Shown in pieces: positions 1-6,293 of a DNA stretch of 11,885 nt. The notes under the pieces were generated by a model that was not told the origin of the DNA, did not search any database, and was given only the letters and a program-made list of their open reading frames with translations. The stretch covers positions 20,923 through 32,807 of the forward strand of contig MU158632.1 of the NCBI GenBank assembly GCA_015711895.1, in the 5' to 3' direction. The position numbers were made by a program, and so were the translations under genes. Each line of letters opens with the position of its first letter. Positions within the stretch are counted from its first letter, which is position 1. The DNA is from Candidatus Solincola tengchongensis. Its GTDB lineage: Bacteria; Actinomycetota; Geothermincolia; Geothermincolales; RBG-13-55-18.

Positions 1-125
1 TTGTACTGCTTGAAATCGAGGCCGAATTGTGAGCCGAGATACCGCAGGAGAAGGTCGAGGCCCAGATCCTCCCTTCCGGAGTTCCCCCGTGCCTTTTCCT
101 GTTCCCTATGCGCGCTTTCGTTCAT
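1..125 (-). CDS. N-terminal fragment of a CheR-like methyltransferase (runs off left edge)
   Basis: The minus strand is open from an ATG at 125 to the window edge and encodes 41 residues. After a charged, probably disordered stretch of about 18 residues comes LLLRYLGSQFGLDFKQY (residues 25-41). This resembles the start of the CheR N-terminal domain, which usually reads like LLxYLxxxxGFDFxxYK. CheR proteins transfer methyl groups from S-adenosylmethionine to glutamates of chemoreceptors, and many related proteins sit in other signalling systems. A GGTGGGG stretch two bases before the ATG is a loose ribosome-binding site. The catalytic domain lies outside the window, so the family call rests on one short motif. 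The gene diverges from the aminotransferase gene at 539. Confidence 0.5.
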   Translation of the reverse strand, partial: MNESAHREQEKARGNSGREDLGLDLLLRYLGSQFGLDFKQY

Positions 126-142
126 CGCCCCACCGATTTCCA

Positions 143-165
143 GATATATATCGGCATGACGTCAT
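143..165. promoter_or_regulatory. Two adjacent 10-bp palindromes, possible operator
   Basis: GATATATATC (143-152) and ATGACGTCAT (156-165) are each perfectly self-complementary and lie three bases apart. They sit 18-40 bp upstream of the CheR-like start codon, where the promoter of that gene should be. Placement and symmetry suggest a dimeric repressor or activator site, but no regulator is identified and 10-bp palindromes also arise by chance. Confidence 0.3.
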
Positions 166-373
166 TTTTCTCGGTCCGTCTATTCGTGTGCGCGCAGGCT
201 TAAGTCGTCCACGCCTGTGCCTCAAGCCTAATATTTATCGTCTCCACGCGCCACGCCCTTGAAGGCCCGCCTCCCGGAAATCCCGGAAATTAAGCCGTTC
301 CTCCATGGCGCCATACCCTCGTTATCTACCTGCCCCGGTCTTTCCGGCCAGGACATCGACCGCCACCAACCGC

Positions 374-416
374 CGGCGTTGCCCGCCCGCGTTCGAGGGG
401 TGATGCGGCCATGTCG
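374..416 (+). repeat. 43-bp perfect direct repeat, copy 1
   Basis: This segment is identical over 43 bases to 502-544. It begins CGGCGTTGCCCGCCCGCGTT and ends with a GAGGGG ribosome-binding-like stretch followed by GATGCGGCC and ATGTCG. Copy 1 therefore carries a spare ribosome-binding site and ATG (411) that lead only into an implausible reading frame. A duplication of the translation start region is the simplest explanation. Confidence 0.85.
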
Positions 417-501
417 GGCGCCTGCCCCCGCTTCCTTTCTCCCGGAGCCCCTTTCATCATATCCGCCTCCCTGGTGGAGGTGCTGTATACTACAGGACAT
501 A

Positions 502-544
502 CGGCGTTGCCCGCCCGCGTTCGAGGGGTGATGCGGCCATGTCG
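502..544 (+). repeat. 43-bp perfect direct repeat, copy 2, containing a gene start
   Basis: This copy is identical to 374-416 and starts 128 bp after it. Here the GAGGGG stretch (523-528) and the ATG at 539 are the real translation start of the aminotransferase. Sequence identity ends two codons into the gene, so the repeat covers exactly the initiation region. Confidence 0.85.
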
Positions 545-1816
545 AAGAAGTTCGTGCTGGATCCTTTCGGTGACAAGTACGCTCACCGCACCTCCAGCAT
601 GCTCTCCTCCGAGATCCGCGACCTCCTGGCCGTCACCGCCCGCCGGGATATCATCTCCCTCGCCGGAGGCCTACCCTACACTCAGGCCATGAATCCCGAC
701 ATGATACTGGGTCTGGTAGAGGAGATCCTGCGGGATGATTGCGCTGCGGCCTTACAATACGGACCGACGGACGGATACGCCCCCCTTAAGAGAAGCCTGG
801 TCGAAATCATGCGCGAGGAAGGTACCCCCTGCCTTCCTGAGGACATCATCGTCACCAACGGCGCTCAGCAAGGCTTGGAAATAATTTCCAAAATATTCAT
901 AAATCCCGGCGACGACATCGTCACCGAAGCCCCAAGCTATGTAGGAGCGTTAAACAGCTTCCTCAGCTATCAGCCTCGCATCCACGCCATACCTGTCGAC
1001 GAGGAGGGGATACTCCTCGACCGCCTTAAGGAGACCCTCGAGGGTCTTTCCGGGCAAGGCCGCAAGGTAAAGTTCATTTATACCGTGCCCAATTTCCATA
1101 ACCCCGCAGGTGTCACCATGAGTACCGAGAGGCGTTACGGCCTCCTGCAGCTGGCGGAGGCTTTCGATTGCCTTGTGGTGGAGGACAATCCTTACGGGTT
1201 GCTTCGCTTCGAGGGTGAGCCTTGCCCGACTCTTCGCCGCCTGGTTGAGAGTCGGGTGATTTACTGGGGGACTCTTTCCAAGATATTCTCCGCCGGCATG
1301 CGTATAGGGTGGGTGGCCGCCCCTCATCCTATCCTGGAGAAACTCCTCCTGGCAAAACAGTCGGCGGATCTATGCACCTCGTCCTTCACCCAGCGGATCG
1401 CTCACCTTTATTTCGCCAGCCAGGACTGGAGGGGTCAGGTCAGGCAACTGGTGGAGATTTACCGGGAGCGGAGGAATGTCATGCTGGAGGCCATGGAGGA
1501 ATTCCTCTCCGGAATCGCGTCCTGGACGAGGCCCCAGGGAGGCCTCTTCCTGTGGGTCACCCTTCCGGAGTTCATAAAGACCTCCGACATGCTGGCATCG
1601 GCCATCGACGCCAAAGTGGCTTACGTCCCCGGCAGAGGCTTTTTCCCCTATGAAGGGGGCGAGAACAGCATGCGGCTTAACTTCAGCTACCCTGAACCGG
1701 ATATGGTCTGGGAGGGCATCAAGCGTCTGTCAAAGGTGGTTAAGCGGGAGATCGCTCTGGCCAAAGCCCTCGGCATGGAGGGAAAAGCGAGCGGCAGATC
1801 CCGCACGAAGGAATAG
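539..1816 (+). CDS. PLP-dependent aminotransferase, class I/II (MocR/LysN-type)
   Basis: This 425-residue protein is a complete fold-type I aminotransferase, the size of the 2-aminoadipate/aromatic aminotransferase (LysN-like) group. Landmarks are QYGPTDGY (73-80), PNFHNPAG (184-191, conserved Asn) and EDNPYG (215-220, Asp and Tyr around the cofactor ring). The cofactor lysine is K248 in GTLSKIFSAGMRIGW. R379 in SMRLNFS probably binds the substrate carboxylate. It transfers an amino group between an amino acid and a 2-oxo acid in the cytoplasm; the true substrate cannot be read from sequence. There is no N-terminal GntR-type DNA-binding domain, so it is an enzyme and not a MocR regulator. The start is the ATG inside the 43-bp repeat, eight to ten bases after GAGGGG. 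ddl follows after 13 bp, so the two are probably cotranscribed. Confidence 0.88.
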   Translation: MSKKFVLDPFGDKYAHRTSSMLSSEIRDLLAVTARRDIISLAGGLPYTQAMNPDMILGLVEEILRDDCAAALQYGPTDGYAPLKRSLVEIMREEGTPCLPEDIIVTNGAQQGLEIISKIFINPGDDIVTEAPSYVGALNSFLSYQPRIHAIPVDEEGILLDRLKETLEGLSGQGRKVKFIYTVPNFHNPAGVTMSTERRYGLLQLAEAFDCLVVEDNPYGLLRFEGEPCPTLRRLVESRVIYWGTLSKIFSAGMRIGWVAAPHPILEKLLLAKQSADLCTSSFTQRIAHLYFASQDWRGQVRQLVEIYRERRNVMLEAMEEFLSGIASWTRPQGGLFLWVTLPEFIKTSDMLASAIDAKVAYVPGRGFFPYEGGENSMRLNFSYPEPDMVWEGIKRLSKVVKREIALAKALGMEGKASGRSRTKE

Positions 1817-1829
1817 GGGGTTAAGGACG

Positions 1830-2768
1830 ATGCGCATAGGTGTTCTCATGGGGGGAAGGTCCCTGGAACGGGACATCTCCTTGCGCTCCGGGAGGAGGGT
1901 TTCACGGGCTCTCCAGGAACTTGGGCATGACGTAGTGGATTTCGACGTGGACGAAAGCCTGGTCCCCAACCTGAAAAAAGCCCGTCTGGACCTCGTGTAC
2001 ATCGCCCTCCACGGAAAGTTCGGCGAAGACGGGACGGTGCAGGAACTGCTGGAAATCCTGGGCATCCCATATACGGGCCCGGGGGTCTTTTCCAGTGCCA
2101 TGGGTTTCAACAAAGCCCTTTCCAAGGAGGTCTTCATCCGAAATGGCATCCCCACACCGCCCTTCTTCGTGCTCAGCGAGGCAACCTTCGAGGAAATGGG
2201 CGCTCTGGCCGCCTTGTCCACGGCGGGAGAAAAATTAGGGTACCCCCTGGTGGTAAAACCGGTGGCCCAGGGCTCAGCGCTGGGGATAAGGGTCGTGGAA
2301 AAAGAGGCGGACCTGCCGGAGGCCGTGCGTTCGGCTCTCCATTACGACGACCGGATCCTCCTGGAGAAATTCGTCTCCGGCACCGAAGTCGCCGTGAGCA
2401 TCCTCGGCAACGACGAACTTGAGGTCCTGCCCATAGTGGAGGTAGTCCCGCGCGGCGGCTTTTTCGATTTCGAATCCCGTTACACCCTCGGGGCTACCGA
2501 CTATTATTGCCCCGCACGCCTCCCAGATGAAACCGCTCGCAGGGCCACAGAGGTGGCCCTCAAGGCCCACCGCTGCCTGGAATGTCAGAACCTCTCCAGG
2601 GTGGACATGATCGTGGACGAGGAGGGCGTGCCCATGGTCCTGGAATTGAACATAAGCCCGGGGATGACGGAGTCAAGCCTCTTGCCAATGGCCGCGGAAG
2701 CGGCAGGCATATCCTTTACTCGCCTGGTGGAGCGCCTGGTAGAGCTGGCGATGGAAAAATACGCTTAA
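1830..2768 (+). CDS. ddl: D-alanine--D-alanine ligase
   Basis: This 312-residue ATP-grasp enzyme joins two D-alanines in the cytoplasm for peptidoglycan precursors. The length matches DdlB-type ligases (about 306). Visible are GGRSLERDISLRSG (8-21, with the binding Glu13), ALHGKFGEDGTVQ (59-71), VVKPVAQGSALGI (141-153), the Tyr-containing SRYTLGATDYYCPA (216-229), RVDMI (257-261) and LELNISPGMTESSLLP (271-286), with metal-binding Glu272 and Asn274. I chose the ATG at 1830 because homology starts at MRIGVLMGG. A longer in-frame start at 1650 would overlap the aminotransferase gene by 167 bp. GGGGG overlapping the upstream stop codon, or AAGGA two bases before the ATG, can serve as ribosome-binding site. 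The P-loop has Gln147 where E. coli DdlB has Glu. The stop codon overlaps the parB stop codon. Confidence 0.92.
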   Translation: MRIGVLMGGRSLERDISLRSGRRVSRALQELGHDVVDFDVDESLVPNLKKARLDLVYIALHGKFGEDGTVQELLEILGIPYTGPGVFSSAMGFNKALSKEVFIRNGIPTPPFFVLSEATFEEMGALAALSTAGEKLGYPLVVKPVAQGSALGIRVVEKEADLPEAVRSALHYDDRILLEKFVSGTEVAVSILGNDELEVLPIVEVVPRGGFFDFESRYTLGATDYYCPARLPDETARRATEVALKAHRCLECQNLSRVDMIVDEEGVPMVLELNISPGMTESSLLPMAAEAAGISFTRLVERLVELAMEKYA

Positions 2769-3631
2769 CCGGCGGGGGTTTCCTCGACCTGAACGCCGAT
2801 CTCTCTCAATAACCTCTTCAGGTCCTTTTCCCCTTTGAACTCGATGACGATCTTGCCCTTCCTCTTCCCTTGCACCACCTTTACCCGGGCCTGGAGGCTG
2901 GCGGAGATCAGCTCCGCATAATGCTGCAATTGTATCGGCCTTTCCCTGCTCCTTCCCTTTTCTGCTCCGGCACCGCTCAACCTTCTCCGGACCAGCTCCT
3001 CCGTCTCGCGCACGGAAAGGCCCTCCTCGATTATCCGCCTGAGAAGTTCCCCCTGGTACGGGTCGCCCTGCAGGGCCAGGAGTGCGCGGGCATGGCCCGC
3101 TGTGATTTCCTCGGCCACCACTGAAGCCTGAATCTCAACTGGAAGTTGAAGTAAGCGTAGCGCATTGGCCACCGCTGACCGAGACTTGCCGACTTTCTGC
3201 GCTACCTCATCCTGCGTCATGCCGAACTCCTCTATGAGCTGGCGGTAAGCGGTGGCTTCCTCTATGCCGTTAAGGTCATCGCGGTGTAGATTCTCTACCA
3301 GCGCCACCTGCAAGCACTCCGATGGCTCGGCCTCCCTTATCACCGCGGGTATCGACTGCAGTCCCGCCAGCTGAGCGGCCCTCCATCTTCTTTCCCCGAC
3401 CAAAAGCTCATACCCCGCTCCCGAGGGCCTCACGATCACCGGCTGGACAACGCCATGCTCTTTCAGGGACGCGGCTAGCTCTTCCAGGCTGTCTTCCCTG
3501 AACTTCTTCCTCGGCTGAAGTGGGCTGGGTGAGATGCTGTCCACCGGTATCATCTCATAGCGCGGTTGTTCCCCCGCGGCACTCGAAGATATCAACGCCC
3601 CGAGCCCCTTCCCCAATCCTCTTTTAGCCAT
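2765..3631 (-). CDS. parB: Chromosome-partitioning protein ParB (Spo0J-type CTPase)
   Basis: This 288-residue ParB binds parS, uses CTP to close into a sliding clamp and loads SMC, working with ParA in chromosome segregation. The N-terminal MAKRGLGKGLGALI is the usual ParA-stimulating peptide. The CTP-binding motifs are LQPRKKF (38-44), GERRWRAA (79-86) and ENLHRDDLN (113-121). The helix-turn-helix MTQDEVAQKVGKSRSAVANA (138-157) reads parS, and residues 236-280 form the dimerisation domain. A basic linker (about 220-232) joins them. The ATG overlaps the end of parA by 8 bp, with AAGGA upstream inside parA, so translation is probably coupled. Its targets, two parS sites, lie at 5498 and 5733. 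The gene converges on ddl with overlapping stops. Confidence 0.96.
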   Translation of the reverse strand: MAKRGLGKGLGALISSSAAGEQPRYEMIPVDSISPSPLQPRKKFREDSLEELAASLKEHGVVQPVIVRPSGAGYELLVGERRWRAAQLAGLQSIPAVIREAEPSECLQVALVENLHRDDLNGIEEATAYRQLIEEFGMTQDEVAQKVGKSRSAVANALRLLQLPVEIQASVVAEEITAGHARALLALQGDPYQGELLRRIIEEGLSVRETEELVRRRLSGAGAEKGRSRERPIQLQHYAELISASLQARVKVVQGKRKGKIVIEFKGEKDLKRLLREIGVQVEETPAG

Positions 3632-4424
3632 GCAACATCACTTCCTTCGCTAACTCATGATAGGCCAGCGCTCCTTTGGAGGTCGGATCGTACTCGGAGA
3701 TGGGTTTTCCGTAACTCGGCGCCTCGCTCAAGCGAACATTCCTGGGAATCACAGTGCGAAACGTCTCCCTCGGATACTGTTTTCTCACCTCCTCCATGAC
3801 TTGCTTGGAGATGTTGGTCCGCGGGTCGTGCATGGTCAGGAGGATGCCACCGATGCGGAGTCCTGGATTAAGATAGACTTTTATCTTCTCTATTGTCCGT
3901 AGCAACAACACAAGGCCCTCGAGAGCATAATATTCACATTGTATGGGAATCAGAACCTCATCGGCCGCCGCAAGAGCGTTGACCGTGAGCAGCCCCAGGG
4001 ATGGCGGGCAATCGATCAATATCATGTCGTATTCCCCCCTCACCGTCTCTATACCCCTTTTCAACCTGCTCTCCCTGGAGAGCACCGAAACAAGCTCGAC
4101 TTCCGCTCCCGCTAGGCGAAGCGATGATGGTGCCAGGTCTAAGCCTGGAGTGGATGTGGGGACGATTACTTCCCTCAGCGGCACTTCGTTCACCAGCACA
4201 TCGTATATTTGTTGCCCGTCAAGACACGGCCCAACCCCAAGGCCGCTAGTGGCATTGCTCTGAGGATCGAGGTCGACGACCAGTACGCGCCTCCCCTCCA
4301 ACGCCAAATATGCCCCTAGATTGATGGCCGTGGTGCTTTTCCCCACTCCTCCCTTCTGGTTGGCAATGGCCACCACTTTTGCCGACCTACTAACGTCCTG
4401 CGAGGTCATTTCCTCCTCTTGCAT
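3624..4424 (-). CDS. parA: Chromosome-partitioning ATPase ParA (Soj)
   Basis: This deviant-Walker ATPase of about 266 residues binds DNA as an ATP dimer and moves ParB-parS complexes. From the ATG at 4424 it shows the deviant Walker A KGGVGKST (24-31, signature Lys24), switch I DLDPQ (51-55), Walker B ILIDCPPS (135-142) and a C-terminal LSEAPSYGKPISEYDPTSKG typical of Soj proteins. Three starts are possible: GTG at 4442 (AAGGA three bases upstream), ATG at 4424 (AAGGGG eight bases upstream) and ATG at 4409 (AGGAGG only two bases upstream). I prefer 4424. It overlaps parB by 8 bp and lies 194 bp downstream of rsmG, with a weak hairpin in between. Confidence 0.95.
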   Translation of the reverse strand: MQEEEMTSQDVSRSAKVVAIANQKGGVGKSTTAINLGAYLALEGRRVLVVDLDPQSNATSGLGVGPCLDGQQIYDVLVNEVPLREVIVPTSTPGLDLAPSSLRLAGAEVELVSVLSRESRLKRGIETVRGEYDMILIDCPPSLGLLTVNALAAADEVLIPIQCEYYALEGLVLLLRTIEKIKVYLNPGLRIGGILLTMHDPRTNISKQVMEEVRKQYPRETFRTVIPRNVRLSEAPSYGKPISEYDPTSKGALAYHELAKEVMLHG

Positions 4425-4541
4425 GGCCCTCACCCCTTGCACGCTTCCTTACCAGACCCAGCGAATCTTATGCGCCCTCCTTTCTCTCCGCCCCTCGTTG
4501 CCCCAAACAATTCTCGCCACGCGATAGAACATCTGTCGTAT

Positions 4542-4558
4542 AAAAGCCCGTCAGGGCT
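4542..4558 (-). terminator. Weak hairpin with T-run between rsmG and parA
   Basis: Read on the minus strand, AGCCC-TGAC-GGGCT is followed by TTTA, forming a 5-bp stem with a 4-nt loop about 60 bp past the rsmG stop codon. The stem is short and the T-run brief, so it would at most attenuate readthrough into parA-parB. I found no consensus promoter between it and parA. Confidence 0.4.
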
Positions 4559-4618
4559 AACACATGTTATCCGCCGCCTTCTTGAACATCATACCGCCTC
4601 TCTCCGCCCTCATCCTCT

Positions 4619-5329
4619 TCATGAGGCCTTGCGTAGGATGGCAAGATAATTCTCCCTGCCCACGAAACGCCGCGTAGACTTTATGCTCTCAAGCTTCCAG
4701 CCCCTTCTCTCCCAATCGAGAGAGTTGCGCCTGAGGGTCTCCTCGTCTCCCTTTCCCAGGAACAATATAAGTTTTCCACCCTCGCTTACCAGCGGAGAGG
4801 CCATTCTTACGAGTTTCTCAGGATTCATTACCGCCCTCGCCAGACCGATATCAAACCCGCTTATAAAATCCTCTTCTCTGCGCATTTCCTCCAGCCTGCC
4901 GGGGTACACGCCGGCCCTGGCAAGCCCAAGCCTTTGGCAAATATACCTTATAAAAGTGATTTTCTTCCTTTGCGATTCGAGCATGGTCAATGAGAATGGT
5001 CCTCCGAATATGTATAAAGGTATGCCTGGCATCCCTGCGCCGCTTCCTATGTCCAGCACCTCAGCGTCTTCCCAAGAAATACCCCTCACTGCAAGTGGGG
5101 TAAGAGAATCGATGAACAAGGTCAAGATTCCTTCCAGATCGAGCCGCCTCCCAATGAGATTGAAGGCCCTGTTCCAACGCATCAACTCCTCAAGATAGGC
5201 TAAGGCAATATTCAATTTTTCTTGCGATACATCTATGTTTAATCTTCCGGCGGCCTTCCTCAAGGACTGGCACATTATATCCGCCTTATCCACGATGACT
5301 TTTTTCTCGCTTCCTTCGAACTCTTCCAT
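4619..5329 (-). CDS. rsmG: 16S rRNA m7G527 methyltransferase RsmG (GidB)
   Basis: RsmG methylates N7 of G527 in 16S rRNA using S-adenosylmethionine. From the ATG at 5329 it is 236 residues, within the family's usual length. The family helix LAYLEELMRWNRAFNLIG lies at about 43-60, the SAM-binding loop VLDIGSGAGMPGIPL at 91-105, and FDIGLARAV (second SAM-site strand) at about 159-167. The frame stays open up to a GTG at 5443, which would add 38 residues (including three consecutive Cys) that do not look like RsmG and has GAGGA only one base away. An ATG at 5275 (218 residues) is also possible. The jag-rsmG-parA order is common at bacterial origins, and the probable promoter lies next to a parS site. 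Confidence 0.93.
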   Translation of the reverse strand: MEEFEGSEKKVIVDKADIMCQSLRKAAGRLNIDVSQEKLNIALAYLEELMRWNRAFNLIGRRLDLEGILTLFIDSLTPLAVRGISWEDAEVLDIGSGAGMPGIPLYIFGGPFSLTMLESQRKKITFIRYICQRLGLARAGVYPGRLEEMRREEDFISGFDIGLARAVMNPEKLVRMASPLVSEGGKLILFLGKGDEETLRRNSLDWERRGWKLESIKSTRRFVGRENYLAILRKAS

Positions 5330-5497
5330 AATGATCTCTTTGAAATCAGTTCCCATATCAGTACCGACGCAACAACAAAGGCTTGCCCTCCTCCTCGCCC
5401 TATGAGCAGATCCCCGGACGAGAACATCATTCGATAATTTCACGTCCTCATTTCTTTCTCTTTTTCTATTTGCTTCTTCCCTATTTGTCCTTGCATA

Positions 5498-5513
5498 AGT
5501 TTCACGTGAAACA
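5498..5513. promoter_or_regulatory. parS: parS site 1 (ParB-binding)
   Basis: AGTTTCACGTGAAACA matches the 16-bp B. subtilis-type parS consensus TGTTTCACGTGAAACA at 15 of 16 positions; only the first base differs, and the core 14-bp palindrome is intact. It lies in the leader of rsmG-parA-parB, right at the predicted transcription start, so ParB loading here could also affect expression of the operon. Confidence 0.92.
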
Positions 5514-5519
5514 AATCAT

Positions 5520-5548
5520 GTTGTACATTGCCTGATTCCCCACGACAA
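5520..5548 (-). promoter_or_regulatory. Candidate promoter for rsmG-parA-parB
   Basis: On the minus strand, TTGTCG (5548-5543) and TACAAC (5525-5520) are separated by 17 bp, each matching four of six consensus bases for a sigma-70-type promoter. Transcription would start near 5513, at the edge of parS site 1. It is the best candidate I found upstream of rsmG, but the hexamers are imperfect. Confidence 0.4.
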
Positions 5549-5732
5549 GCCCTTTTGGCAAATTAATATAAAGTTCCGGTTTAGCTTTCGGCTCAGGCCT
5601 CCAGGGGCCCCGGCAAGAGAACGTTAAGCCTACGTCTTTCCATGCCCCCATTCAGGTATTATGTTATGGTTTTTAAATCACCGGTGGGATTTATTCGATG
5701 TTTCGATTCCCCAGCCTAAGCTTCCTGGTTTT

Positions 5733-5748
5733 TGTTTCACGTGAAACA
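5733..5748. promoter_or_regulatory. parS: parS site 2 (ParB-binding), exact consensus
   Basis: TGTTTCACGTGAAACA is an exact match to the consensus parS palindrome. It lies 235 bp from parS site 1 and 43 bp past the jag stop codon. Paired origin-proximal parS sites are the normal loading points for ParB and SMC. Confidence 0.97.
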
Positions 5749-5790
5749 GGGCTGTTGGGGCTTATGTGATATCGCCTTCTTAATCATGCC

Positions 5791-6255
5791 CTATTCGGTG
5801 TTTGCCGGCCTTATTATCACCCTTCTGTGGGGTTCCTCGCCCTCGCTAAAGCTTTCCACGCCTGAAATCTCTTTCAGGGCATCATGCACGATCTTTCTCT
5901 CCCTTGCGCTCATGGGCTCCAGCTTCACCGGCCGTCCCGTGCTGGCCGCTTTTTCAGCCATCCTCTCAGCATACTCTCTCAACCTCTGCCGCTTTCTTTC
6001 TTTATACCGCTCAACATCAATGGTTATCCTTCTATCGACATGCCCTTTCTTCCGCGCTATGACCGTTACCAGGTCCTGAAGGGCTTGCAGTGTGGTCCCT
6101 CCCTTGCCGATCAGTATTCCGAGGTCTTCCCCCCAAATGTCGATGTGTACCTCTTCATCGTCCTCCCACGAGGTTACTCTGGTTCTCAGATTCATGAGAT
6201 TCACGATATCTACCACGATGCTCTTCGGAAGATTTCTTTTTTCCATAAACTCCAT
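5791..6255 (-). CDS. jag: KH/R3H RNA-binding protein Jag (KhpB)
   Basis: This 154-residue protein has a KH domain with the RNA-binding loop IGKGG (49-53) and a C-terminal R3H domain with the Arg-xxx-His pair in RERKIVHDAL (Arg120, His124). Jag/KhpB is a cytoplasmic RNA-binding protein, usually encoded beside yidC and working with KhpA in cell-envelope regulation. The N-terminal Jag_N domain found in Firmicutes is absent, as in many short actinobacterial versions. The ATG at 6255 is preferred over the TTG at 6261 because AGGAG lies eight bases upstream of the ATG but only two from the TTG. It is 38 bp downstream of yidC in the same operon. Confidence 0.93.
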   Translation of the reverse strand: MEFMEKRNLPKSIVVDIVNLMNLRTRVTSWEDDEEVHIDIWGEDLGILIGKGGTTLQALQDLVTVIARKKGHVDRRITIDVERYKERKRQRLREYAERMAEKAASTGRPVKLEPMSARERKIVHDALKEISGVESFSEGEEPHRRVIIRPANTE

Positions 6256-6293
6256 GGCCAAAGCTCCTTCATTCTCCCGACTTCACTCCGCAC

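Larger units (their letters stand above)
126..538. other. Divergent intergenic region
   Basis: This gap separates the leftward CheR-like gene from the rightward aminotransferase gene. I see no convincing gene in it. It holds two adjacent perfect 10-bp palindromes (143-152 and 156-165) and an imperfect inverted repeat (196-204 with 221-229, one mismatch, 16-nt loop). A 9-bp tandem duplication of TCCCGGAAA lies at 272-289. Both copies of a 43-bp direct repeat (374-416, 502-544) and a short CCTCC/GGAGG hairpin (466-480) are also here. A TATACT hexamer at 486-491 is a possible -10 element, but I see no good -35 at the right spacing. Confidence 0.6.
5330..5790. other. parS-containing intergenic region between jag and rsmG
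   Basis: This 460-bp stretch has no convincing gene. It contains two parS sites (5498-5513, 5733-5748), a candidate leftward promoter (5520-5548) and a GC-rich patch with the palindrome GGGGCCCC (5604-5611). Its right end is the untranslated tail of the jag transcript. No clear terminator for the jag operon is visible. Positions 5330-5443 remain open in the rsmG frame and may be untranslated leader or an N-terminal extension. Confidence 0.6.

Noticed and set aside
29..262. Rightward 77-codon frame at the left edge
   Set aside because: Pro/Arg-rich shadow antisense to the CheR-like start and the intergenic region, with no ribosome-binding site.
374..410. GTTCGAGG in the 43-bp repeat, resembling a tRNA T-loop
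   Set aside because: No acceptor, D or anticodon stems can be folded around it, and the sequence is explained as a translation start region.
411..692. Rightward frame of 93 codons starting in repeat copy 1
   Set aside because: It has a good ribosome-binding site only because the repeat was copied. Its second half is the aminotransferase sequence out of frame and the protein resembles nothing I recognise.
5732..6079. Rightward open frame starting TTG with MFHVKQ
   Set aside because: The first residues are just the parS palindrome translated, and the rest is antisense to jag. There is no ribosome-binding site.
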